Assembly (NCBI GenBank): GCA_947451875.1 | Contig: CANGBE010000018.1 | Span: forward strand, 1 to 13,541 | Source of the DNA: Sphingomonadaceae bacterium | GTDB lineage: Bacteria; Pseudomonadota; Alphaproteobacteria; Sphingomonadales; Sphingomonadaceae | Direction: 5' to 3' | Length of the DNA stretch: 13,541 bases | In this document: positions 7,426 through 13,541 of the stretch, in pieces | Position numbering within the stretch: position 1 is the first letter of the stretch | How the letters are laid out: the number at the start of each line of letters is the position of its first letter | Notes under the pieces: generated by a model | Database searches by the model: none | The model's input: only the letters and a program-made list of their open reading frames with translations | What the model was told of the DNA's origin: nothing | Made by a program: the position numbers and the translations under genes

Positions 7426-7454
7426 TTGATGAGATATAAAGATTTCTTTATATG
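7426..7454 (+). promoter_or_regulatory. Putative promoter of the regulator-metF-metH operon
   Basis: TTGATG (7426-7431, 4/6 to TTGACA), a 17-base spacer, then TATATG (7449-7454, 4/6 to TATAAT). Initiation would fall near 7461, almost at the ATG at 7464, so the mRNA may be leaderless or nearly so; this agrees with the absence of any Shine-Dalgarno sequence before that ATG. The palindromic operator fills the spacer and most of the -10 box, a layout for repression. Confidence 0.5.
7434..7453. promoter_or_regulatory. Palindromic operator, probably bound by the adjacent ArsR-type regulator
   Basis: Perfect inverted repeat with nine-base arms: ATATAAAGA, two-base centre TT, TCTTTATAT. It stands out as AT-rich in GC-rich surroundings, lies directly in front of an ArsR-family gene, and covers the putative -10 region. 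ArsR dimers typically bind such symmetric sites over their own promoters. I infer autoregulation and control of metF and metH. I do not recall the SahR consensus well enough to claim a match. Confidence 0.7.
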
Positions 7455-7463
7455 ATCCCCACA

Positions 7464-8453
7464 ATGAAGATTGACCCCACCCTGCGCGCTTTGGCCGACA
7501 CTACCCGGCTGCGCATCATGCGGCTGCTCAGCACCATGGAGCTGGCAGTGGGTGAGCTTGCGCAAGTGTTAGGGCAAAGCCAGCCGCGCGTCTCGCGTCA
7601 TGTGCGGATTTTGTGCGACGCTGGCCTTGCCGAGCGCCGTCGTGAGGGCTCATGGGTGTTCTTGCGGATCGCCATTGCTGAGAACCGCACGCCGCCGATC
7701 GGCGCGGCCGTCGCACGATTGCTCGATGCGGCTGAGGCGGATGACACACAGTTTTCCGCTCGCTGTGCCGAGGATCGCCGTCACCTCGCCGCGATCCGCT
7801 CGGCCCGAGAGAGCCTTGCTGCGGGCTGGTTTGCCCGCCATGCCGATGAGTGGGACCAGCTGCGCTCGCTGCACAGCCCCGATGGTCCGGTCGAGGCGGC
7901 TCTGGCAGAGGCACTGGGGGCAGAGATCGGCAGCTTGCTCGATGTCGGCACCGGCACCGGACGTATCGCCGAACTGCTCGCGCCTGCTGCCTCCCAAGTC
8001 ACCGCGCTCGATAACAGCCCTGAGATGTTGCGGATCGCCCGCGCGCGATTGCAGAACGTGACCAGTGGCGCGGTCGATCTGGTGCAGGGCGATTTTTCAG
8101 ATCTGCCCTTTGCCGAGGCCACGTTTGATACGCTGACCCTGCATCAGGTGCTGCACTATGCGCAGGACCCCGGCCTTGTTCTGGCCGAGGCAGCGCGAGT
8201 GACGCGCAGCGGCGGGCGCATCGCGATTGTCGACTTTGCCGCGCATGACCGTGAGGAATTGCGCAGCGCCCATGCCCATGCACGGCTTGGTTTTTCCGAT
8301 GACCAGATGCTGGCCTTGCTCACCAATGCCGGCTTTGCTCCTGCGCCTGCCATCGCGCTGCCGGGGCGTGAACTGACTGTCAAAATCTGGACGGGGAGGC
8401 GCAATGCTGCTCCGGCCACCATCCCAACTGCCCGAAAGGCTACTCGCGCATGA
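7464..8453 (+). CDS. ArsR-family transcriptional regulator fused to a SAM-dependent methyltransferase domain (SahR-like)
   Basis: 329-residue two-domain protein. Residues about 1-75 form an ArsR winged helix: LRALADTTRLRIMRLL, a helix-turn-helix at about 30-50 with recognition helix QPRVSRHVRIL, then a wing (ERRREGSWVFL). Residues about 150-300 are a class I methyltransferase: motif I LLDVGTGTGRIAE with Asp160, acidic LDNSPEML after strand 2, DFSDLPFAEATFD, and RVTRSGGRIAIVDF. The SAM/SAH pocket therefore looks intact. As first gene of an operon with metF and metH, it most likely reads SAM or S-adenosylhomocysteine and represses the methionine cycle, as described for SahR; whether it also methylates anything is unknown. 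The ATG at 7464 fits the normal ArsR N-terminus; the in-frame ATG at 7452 lies inside the palindrome. No cysteine metal-site motif of metal-sensing ArsR proteins is seen in the DNA-binding helix. Its stop overlaps metF by ATGA. Confidence 0.85.
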   Translation: MKIDPTLRALADTTRLRIMRLLSTMELAVGELAQVLGQSQPRVSRHVRILCDAGLAERRREGSWVFLRIAIAENRTPPIGAAVARLLDAAEADDTQFSARCAEDRRHLAAIRSARESLAAGWFARHADEWDQLRSLHSPDGPVEAALAEALGAEIGSLLDVGTGTGRIAELLAPAASQVTALDNSPEMLRIARARLQNVTSGAVDLVQGDFSDLPFAEATFDTLTLHQVLHYAQDPGLVLAEAARVTRSGGRIAIVDFAAHDREELRSAHAHARLGFSDDQMLALLTNAGFAPAPAIALPGRELTVKIWTGRRNAAPATIPTARKATRA

Positions 8454-9352
8454 ATGCCCCAGAAACCGGCCCATTGCCAACCGCACCGCTCTTTGCGGAC
8501 CTGCCGGGCGATATCTCGGTTTCCTTCGAATTCTTCCCGCCCAAGAGCGAGAAGATGGAAGAGCAGCTGTGGGACGCGATCACCCAGCTTGCCCCGCTGG
8601 CGCCGAGCTTCGTCTCGGTAACCTATGGCGCGGGTGGTTCCACGCGCGAACGTACCCATGCAACGGTGGCGCGGATCGTGCAGGAAACCGCACTGGTTCC
8701 CGCCGCGCACCTCACCTGTGTGGCTGCCAGCAGGGGCGAGATTGCCGAAGTCGCCGATCAATACTGGCAGGCCGGCGTGCGCCACATCGTCGCCCTGCGC
8801 GGCGATCCGCCACCAGCTGATGGCGGCAAGTTCACGCCCCATCCGCAAGGCTATGCCAGCGCGGCAGAGCTGGTCGCGGGCCTGAAGGCTAGCCATGACT
8901 TCGAGATTTCGGTCGCCGCCTATCCCGAGGTGCACCCTGATGCCGTGTCGGCTGAGGCCGATCTCGACAATCTGAAGCGCAAACTCGATGCCGGGGCGAC
9001 CCGCGCGATCACCCAGTTCTTCTATTCGACCGACGCCTATTTCCGCTTCTTGGATAAAGTGCTCGCCGCCGGAATTACTGCGCCGATTCTGCCGGGCATC
9101 ATGCCGGTGACCTCCTTTGCCGCGATCCGCCGCATGTCTGGTAACACCGAGATCCCGGCGTGGATGGAGGCAATGTTTGAAGGGCTGGATGATCGCCCCG
9201 GGCCGCGCAGCCTTGTTTCCGCCGTGGTTGCTGCCGATCTGTGCCGCAGGCTCTATGCAGGCGGCGTGCGCGACTTCCATTTTTACACACTCAACCGCGC
9301 GGAACAGGCTTATGCCATCTGCCAGTTGCTGGGATTGAGGCCAAAAGCATGA
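8450..9352 (+). CDS. metF: Methylenetetrahydrofolate reductase
   Basis: Flavoprotein that reduces 5,10-methylene-THF to 5-methyl-THF, the methyl donor for MetH. The 300-residue length and collinear motifs match E. coli MetF closely: SFEFFPPKSEKMEEQLW with catalytic Glu27, FVSVTYGAGGSTRERTH, AHLTCVAAS, HIVALRGDPPP with the folate/flavin Asp119, SVAAYPEVHPDA, ITQFFYSTDAYFRF, PGIMPVTSFA, and DFHFYTLNRAEQAYAIC at the C-terminus. It starts at an ATG sharing ATGA with the regulator stop and ends by an identical ATGA overlap with the next gene, so the three are translationally coupled. The only upstream ribosome-binding match is a distant AAAGG, consistent with reinitiation. Confidence 0.97.
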   Translation: MNAPETGPLPTAPLFADLPGDISVSFEFFPPKSEKMEEQLWDAITQLAPLAPSFVSVTYGAGGSTRERTHATVARIVQETALVPAAHLTCVAASRGEIAEVADQYWQAGVRHIVALRGDPPPADGGKFTPHPQGYASAAELVAGLKASHDFEISVAAYPEVHPDAVSAEADLDNLKRKLDAGATRAITQFFYSTDAYFRFLDKVLAAGITAPILPGIMPVTSFAAIRRMSGNTEIPAWMEAMFEGLDDRPGPRSLVSAVVAADLCRRLYAGGVRDFHFYTLNRAEQAYAICQLLGLRPKA

Positions 9353-10395
9353 CTGCAAGAGAAACCCTGCTCGCCGAAGCCGCCAAGCGCGTGCTGATCA
9401 CTGATGGTGCTTTCGGCACGGAGATCCAGAACTACAAGCTGGCCGAGGCTGACTATGGTGGTTCGCTGGGCCTGACCAAGGACCAGAAGGGCAACAACGA
9501 TATCCTCGCGCTGACCAAGCCCGAAGTCCCCGAAGCCATCCACCGCGCCTATTTCGAGGCTGGGGCGGACATTGCCGAGACCAATACTTTTTCGGCCAAC
9601 CGCATCAGCCAGGCCGACTATGCAGCCGAGCATCTGGTGCGCGAGATCAATCTGGCATCCGCACAGCTCGCGCGCCGGGTGGCGGACGAGTTTCAGGCCA
9701 AGGACGGCCGACCTAGGTTCGTCGCAGGGGCCATCGGGCCGACCAACAAGACGCTGTCGCTCTCACCCGACGTCAACGATCCTGGTTTCCGCGAGATCGA
9801 TTTTGACTATCTGACTGACGTCTATCTCGAACAGGCCCGCGCGCTGATCGAGGGCGGGGCGGACTTCATCCTGATCGAGACGGTGTTCGATACGCTGAAT
9901 GCCAAGGCAGGCATCATGGCGGTGAAGCAGCTTGAGGCGGAACTGGGCCGCGAGGTGCCGGTGATGCTGTCGATGACGTTGACCGATCTTTCAGGCCGCA
10001 ACCTCTCCGGCCACACGGTAGAGGCCTTCTGGCACGCGGTGCGCCATGCCAAGCCGGTGACCATCGGGCTTAACTGCTCGTTCGGTGCGACCCAGCTCCG
10101 CCCACACGTGAAAGTGCTGTCGGAAATCGCCGATACGCTGATCATGGTCTATCCCAATGCCGGCCTGCCCAATGAACTCGGCGCCTATGACGAGATGCCC
10201 GATACCACCGCCGGTCTGGTGCGTGAATGGGCCGATCACGGCCAAGTCAACATCCTCGGCGGCTGCTGCGGCTCCACGCCCGCACACATCGCGGCGATGG
10301 CCAAGGCCGTGCAGGGGCTTACCCCGCGCAAGGTGCCGGTGCTTGAGCCGGTGACACGGCTGGCCGGGCTGGAACCGTTTGTTATGGCTGCTTGA
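9349..10395 (+). CDS. metH: Methionine synthase, homocysteine-binding (N-terminal) module as a separate protein
   Basis: 348 residues equivalent to the first domain of cobalamin-dependent MetH: a (beta/alpha)8 barrel that binds homocysteine through zinc. DGAFGTEIQ opens the domain; ETNTFSANRI, GAIGPTNKTLSLSPDVNDPGFR and LIETVFDTLNAKAG follow. All three zinc cysteines are present: Cys243 in GLNCSFGA and Cys306-Cys307 in GGCCGS. In E. coli this domain is continuous with the folate domain; here it stops after about 348 residues and the rest follows as a separate gene 15 bases on. GAGG at 9337-9340, eight bases before the ATG, and the ATGA overlap with metF fix the start; the frame is open further upstream inside metF but that sequence is not MetH-like. 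Alone it lacks folate and cobalamin domains, so it must act with the downstream protein. A stand-alone betaine- or S-methylmethionine-dependent methyltransferase is less likely given the neighbour. Confidence 0.95.
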   Translation: MTARETLLAEAAKRVLITDGAFGTEIQNYKLAEADYGGSLGLTKDQKGNNDILALTKPEVPEAIHRAYFEAGADIAETNTFSANRISQADYAAEHLVREINLASAQLARRVADEFQAKDGRPRFVAGAIGPTNKTLSLSPDVNDPGFREIDFDYLTDVYLEQARALIEGGADFILIETVFDTLNAKAGIMAVKQLEAELGREVPVMLSMTLTDLSGRNLSGHTVEAFWHAVRHAKPVTIGLNCSFGATQLRPHVKVLSEIADTLIMVYPNAGLPNELGAYDEMPDTTAGLVREWADHGQVNILGGCCGSTPAHIAAMAKAVQGLTPRKVPVLEPVTRLAGLEPFVMAA

Positions 10396-10410
10396 GCTGA
10401 CTGGATTATC

Positions 10411-13026
10411 ATGAACACCCCTACATCCGCCCGCTTCGTCAATGTTGGCGAACGCACTAACGTCACCGGCTCTGCCGCGTTCAAGAAGCTGATCCTTGCG
10501 GGCGACTATGCCAAGGCAGTCGAAGTCGCGCGCCAGCAGGTTGATAACGGCGCGCAGGTGATCGACGTCAACATGGACGAAGGGCTGCTCGATGCGGTCC
10601 ACGCCATGACCACCTTCCTCAAGCTGATCGCCGCCGAGCCGGACATCGCCCGGGTGCCGGTGATGATCGACAGCTCGAAGTGGGAAGTGATCGAGGCCGG
10701 GCTGAAATGCGTTTCGGGCAAGCCGATCGTCAATTCGATCTCGATGAAAGAGGGTGAGGAAGCTTTCCTCGCTCATGCCCGCAAATGCATGGCCTATGGC
10801 GCTGCCGTGGTGGTTATGGCCTTTGACGAAAAGGGGCAGGCCGACACCAAGCAGCGCAAGGTCGAAATCTGCGAACGCGCCTACAAGCTGCTGACCGGCA
10901 TCGGTTTTCCGCCCGAAGATATCATCTTCGATCCCAACGTTTTTGCGGTCGCCACCGGCATTGAAGAGCACAACAATTACGCGGTCGATTTCATTGAGGC
11001 GGTGAAGGAAATTCGCCTCCGTTGCCCGCACGTCCACTTCTCGGGCGGGCTATCTAACCTCTCGTTCTCGTTCCGCGGGAACGAGCCGGTGCGCCGGGCG
11101 ATGCATTCGATCTTTCTGTATTACGCCATCCCGGCAGGGCTGGACATGGCCATCGTCAACGCCGGACAGCTCGACATCTACGACCAGATCGCCCCTGACT
11201 TGCGCGAGGCTTGTGAGGACGTGATCCTCAACAAGGACGATGGCGCAACAGAGCGCCTCGTTACCCTAGCCGAGAAGTTTCGCGGCACCGATGTTGCGCA
11301 GGAAAAGGCTGCCGAGGAATGGCGCGGCTGGGACGTTGAGAAACGCATCGAACACGCGCTGGTCAAAGGCCTCGACGCTTTCGTGGTCGAGGACACCGAA
11401 GAGTGCCGCCAGAAGTTCGCCCGCCCGATCGAAGTGATCGAAGGTCCGCTGATGGACGGCATGAATGTCGTTGGCGATCTGTTCGGATCGGGCAAGATGT
11501 TCCTGCCGCAGGTGGTGAAATCGGCCCGCGTGATGAAAAACGCGGTTGCCCATCTGATCCCCTTCATCGAAGCCGCGAAAGAGCCCGGTGCCAAGGCCAA
11601 GGGCAAGATCGTGATGGCCACCGTGAAGGGTGACGTTCACGATATTGGTAAGAACATCGTCGGCGTGGTGCTCCAGTGCAACGGCTATGAAGTGATCGAT
11701 CTGGGCGTCATGGTGCCTTGGTCGGTGATTATCGAAACGGCGATCAAGGAAGAGGCAGACATCATCGGCCTTTCTGGCCTGATCACGCCGTCGCTCGATG
11801 AGATGGTCACCGTGGCCGAGGAAATGCAGCGTGCTGGCCTCACCATTCCGCTGCTGATCGGTGGCGCGACCACCAGCAAGCTGCACACCGCGCTGCGGAT
11901 TGATCCGGCCTATCAGGGCCCGGTGATTCACGTGCTCGATGCCAGCCGTGCGGTGGGTGTTGCCAGCCAGTTGCTGTCAGACACGCAGGCCGAGCCGTTC
12001 ATCGCCGCGACCAAGGCGGACTATCAGCATATGCGCGATCTGCGGGCTGGTAAGGAAGCCTCGGCGCTGCTCAGCCTTGCCGATGCGCGGGCCAATGGTT
12101 TCGTTGCAGACTTCAGCGAAAAGGCCCCGCCGCCCGAGCAGCCGGGTGTGCACACCTTTGCCGACTGGGATCTGGCTGATCTGGCCGAATGCTTCGACTG
12201 GACCCCGTTCTTCCGCGCTTGGGAGCTGGCGGGCAATTACCCGGCGATCCTTGATGACGCCGTGGTGGGTGAATCTGCCCGCTCGCTCTACGCCGATGCC
12301 CGCGCCATGCTCGACACTATCATCGCCGAAAAGTGGCTCACGGCCAAGGGCGTCTGCGGCTTCTGGCCCTGCGCCCGCGATGGCGACGATGTGACGCTGC
12401 ATCTCGATAATGAAAGCAACATCAAGCTGCCCTTCCTGCGCCAGCAGGTGGTGAAGAGCCGGGCCAAAAATGGAGAGGGACGCGCGAATTATTGCCTGTC
12501 CGATTTCATCGATGCCGATGGCGACTGGATCGGCGGCTTTGCGGTTGGCATCCACGGCATTGAGCCGCACCTCGAACGCTTCCGCGCAAGCCATGACGAT
12601 TACAACGACATCTTGCTGAAAGCGCTGGCTGACCGCTTTGCCGAGGCTTTTGCCGAGCGGCTCCACCAGTACGTCCGCACTACGCTCTGGGCCTATGCCC
12701 CGGGCGAGCAGCTGACCGCCGAGGCGCTGATCAAGGAGCAGTATCGCGGTATCCGTCCGGCTCCGGGCTACCCCGCTTGTCCGGATCACACGCTGAAGCC
12801 GATCCTGTTCGATCTGCTGAACGCTGGCGAGAACGCCGGGCTGGTGCTTACCGAGAGCATGGCGATGCTCCCCACGGCGGCGGTATCGGGATTCTACTTT
12901 GCCCATCCGCAGGCCGAATACTTCGGCGTGGCCCGGATCGGCCAGGATCAGGTTGAGGATTATGCGGCGCGGCGCGGGATGGACCTGGCCGAGACGACAC
13001 GCTGGTTGCGGCCCAATCTGAGCTGA
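10411..13026 (+). CDS. metH: Methionine synthase, folate-, cobalamin-binding and reactivation modules
   Basis: 871 residues holding the remainder of MetH. Residues 1 to about 270 are the pterin-binding barrel (FVNVGERTNVTGS, NMDEGLLD, PVMIDSSKWEVIEAGLK, VNSISMKEGE). About 300-395 is the helical cap. About 395-545 is the cobalamin Rossmann domain with DVHDIGKN, whose His410 is the cobalt ligand, plus LSGLITPSLDEM (Ser455) and IGGATTS. About 575-871 is the SAM-dependent reactivation domain, with FDWTPFFRAWELAGNYP, RPAPGYPACPDH (782-793) and the C-terminal ESMAMLPTAAVSGFYFAHP. All functional motifs are intact, so it should methylate cobalamin with methyl-THF, accept homocysteine from the separate upstream module, and be reactivated with SAM. 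The ATG follows the upstream stop by 15 bases with only a weak GGA as ribosome binding site. No clear terminator follows. Confidence 0.97.
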   Translation: MNTPTSARFVNVGERTNVTGSAAFKKLILAGDYAKAVEVARQQVDNGAQVIDVNMDEGLLDAVHAMTTFLKLIAAEPDIARVPVMIDSSKWEVIEAGLKCVSGKPIVNSISMKEGEEAFLAHARKCMAYGAAVVVMAFDEKGQADTKQRKVEICERAYKLLTGIGFPPEDIIFDPNVFAVATGIEEHNNYAVDFIEAVKEIRLRCPHVHFSGGLSNLSFSFRGNEPVRRAMHSIFLYYAIPAGLDMAIVNAGQLDIYDQIAPDLREACEDVILNKDDGATERLVTLAEKFRGTDVAQEKAAEEWRGWDVEKRIEHALVKGLDAFVVEDTEECRQKFARPIEVIEGPLMDGMNVVGDLFGSGKMFLPQVVKSARVMKNAVAHLIPFIEAAKEPGAKAKGKIVMATVKGDVHDIGKNIVGVVLQCNGYEVIDLGVMVPWSVIIETAIKEEADIIGLSGLITPSLDEMVTVAEEMQRAGLTIPLLIGGATTSKLHTALRIDPAYQGPVIHVLDASRAVGVASQLLSDTQAEPFIAATKADYQHMRDLRAGKEASALLSLADARANGFVADFSEKAPPPEQPGVHTFADWDLADLAECFDWTPFFRAWELAGNYPAILDDAVVGESARSLYADARAMLDTIIAEKWLTAKGVCGFWPCARDGDDVTLHLDNESNIKLPFLRQQVVKSRAKNGEGRANYCLSDFIDADGDWIGGFAVGIHGIEPHLERFRASHDDYNDILLKALADRFAEAFAERLHQYVRTTLWAYAPGEQLTAEALIKEQYRGIRPAPGYPACPDHTLKPILFDLLNAGENAGLVLTESMAMLPTAAVSGFYFAHPQAEYFGVARIGQDQVEDYAARRGMDLAETTRWLRPNLS

Positions 13027-13097
13027 AATGCCAAGTTCACATTGCCGCTTGCTGCACGTTCATTCGCGGTTAGTCTGCAGCAATGCAAAAAGGGCGC

Positions 13098-13541
13098 ATG
13101 AATTTCTTTGAAAGCTTGCGTGCAGAAGCCATTGCGCGCGGCGAATCATTCCGGGATGAAGTTACGCGCCGCGCTGCACTGGCCCGCGAGCCGCGCCCCA
13201 ACGGCGTGCGCGGCCCAGCATCGCACCTCTTTTGGGGAGAGCTTGGCAGCCTGACCCAGATCGCCCGCCGCACCCGGCACGTGCAGCCGGCCTTGCATCC
13301 GCAGCCAGTGATTCTGCTGCCCGGTTTCGGTTCGCACCCGATGCGCATGAAGCCGATGAGCCGCGCCCTCGAAGTGGCTGGGCATACGGTTATCGATTGG
13401 GGGCTGGGCTTCAATTTCGGTCCGACGCCGCAGAACTTTGCTGCCTTGCTTGCCCGCATCGACCGCTTTTCCAAGCAGTGCGGCGCGCCGGTAACGCTGA
13501 TCGGCTGGAGCCTTGGCGGGCTATTTGCGCGCGAGGCAGCC
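13098..13541 (+). CDS. Alpha/beta hydrolase, N-terminal part (cut by window edge)
   Basis: 148 codons of an open frame reaching the right edge. VILLPGFGSHPMRMKPMSRALE is the early strand and oxyanion-loop region of an alpha/beta hydrolase, and IGWSLGGLFAREAA is the nucleophile elbow (GxSxG) with Ser138. The acid and histidine of the triad would lie beyond the window. An in-frame ATG five codons earlier (13083) is possible, but the 13098 ATG has AAGGG just upstream, though at short spacing (3-4 bases). It follows metH by about 70 bases and may have its own promoter; I found none convincing. Substrate (ester, lipid or other) cannot be told. Confidence 0.8.
   Translation, partial: MNFFESLRAEAIARGESFRDEVTRRAALAREPRPNGVRGPASHLFWGELGSLTQIARRTRHVQPALHPQPVILLPGFGSHPMRMKPMSRALEVAGHTVIDWGLGFNFGPTPQNFAALLARIDRFSKQCGAPVTLIGWSLGGLFAREAA

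Noticed and set aside
7274..7463. A SAM or cobalamin riboswitch before the metF-metH operon.
   Set aside because: The putative transcription start leaves almost no leader, and I see no multi-helix riboswitch scaffold; the palindrome points to a protein repressor.
8156..9358. A 400-codon open frame on the minus strand opposite metF and the end of the regulator.
   Set aside because: It is antisense to genes with unmistakable motifs, shows no recognisable domain, and long antisense frames are expected in GC-rich DNA with strong third-position bias.
10396..10410. Frameshift or assembly error separating two parts of metH.
   Set aside because: The upstream protein ends after a complete domain with its own stop, the downstream one has its own ATG and normal pterin-domain start, and they are joined by a 15-base gap at the natural domain boundary.
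9991..11037. Minus-strand open frame of 348 codons opposite the two metH genes, and a similar 309-codon one at 11977-12906.
   Set aside because: Both are shadows of conserved MetH coding sequence, with no motif of their own.
13027..13097. Terminator or promoter between metH and the alpha/beta hydrolase.
   Set aside because: No stable hairpin with a T run and no -35/-10 pair with proper spacing could be supported.

Overview
The window is GC-rich, densely packed DNA, and its gene content and organisation fit an alphaproteobacterium, most likely a sphingomonad (Sphingomonas/Novosphingobium/Erythrobacter type). Supports for this are a methionine synthase split into two proteins, a fused PabB-PabC protein, an ArsR-methyltransferase fusion ahead of metF-metH, and an exported M1 peptidase. 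The taxonomic call is inference from gene content; no rRNA or other marker is present. There is no mobile element, CRISPR array, tRNA or rRNA, and no gene-free stretch longer than about 190 bases.

Layout. (1) 1-2518, minus strand: most of an exported M1 zinc aminopeptidase whose C-terminus runs off the left edge. (2) 2519-2683: divergent intergenic region. (3) 2684-6757, plus strand: an apparent operon of pabBC (aminodeoxychorismate synthase component I fused to aminodeoxychorismate lyase), a class I aminotransferase, an RluA-type pseudouridine synthase and the ribosome-rescue hydrolase ArfB; three of the four start by overlap or lie within 45 nt of the previous gene. (4) 6745-7273, minus strand: two small overlapping lipoprotein genes with a recognisable sigma70-type promoter; the second overlaps the 3' end of arfB tail to tail. 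(5) 7434-13026, plus strand: a one-carbon/methionine-cycle operon of an ArsR-family regulator fused to a SAM-dependent methyltransferase fold, metF, metH N-terminal module and metH remainder, linked by ATGA overlaps or a 15-nt gap. A perfect 9+2+9 palindrome lies over its putative promoter. (6) 13083/13098 onward: the 5' part of an alpha/beta hydrolase, cut by the right edge.

How they work together. PabBC makes 4-aminobenzoate for folate (its glutaminase partner PabA is not here). MetF reduces methylene-THF to methyl-THF. The split MetH uses methyl-THF, cobalamin and homocysteine to make methionine, the SAM precursor. The leading ArsR-methyltransferase protein is placed to sense SAM or S-adenosylhomocysteine and to control itself plus metF-metH through the palindrome; this resembles the SahR type of regulation. 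I see no wholly novel system. The most informative elements are this regulator with its operator layout, the split MetH, and the coupled RNA-modification/ribosome-rescue pair.
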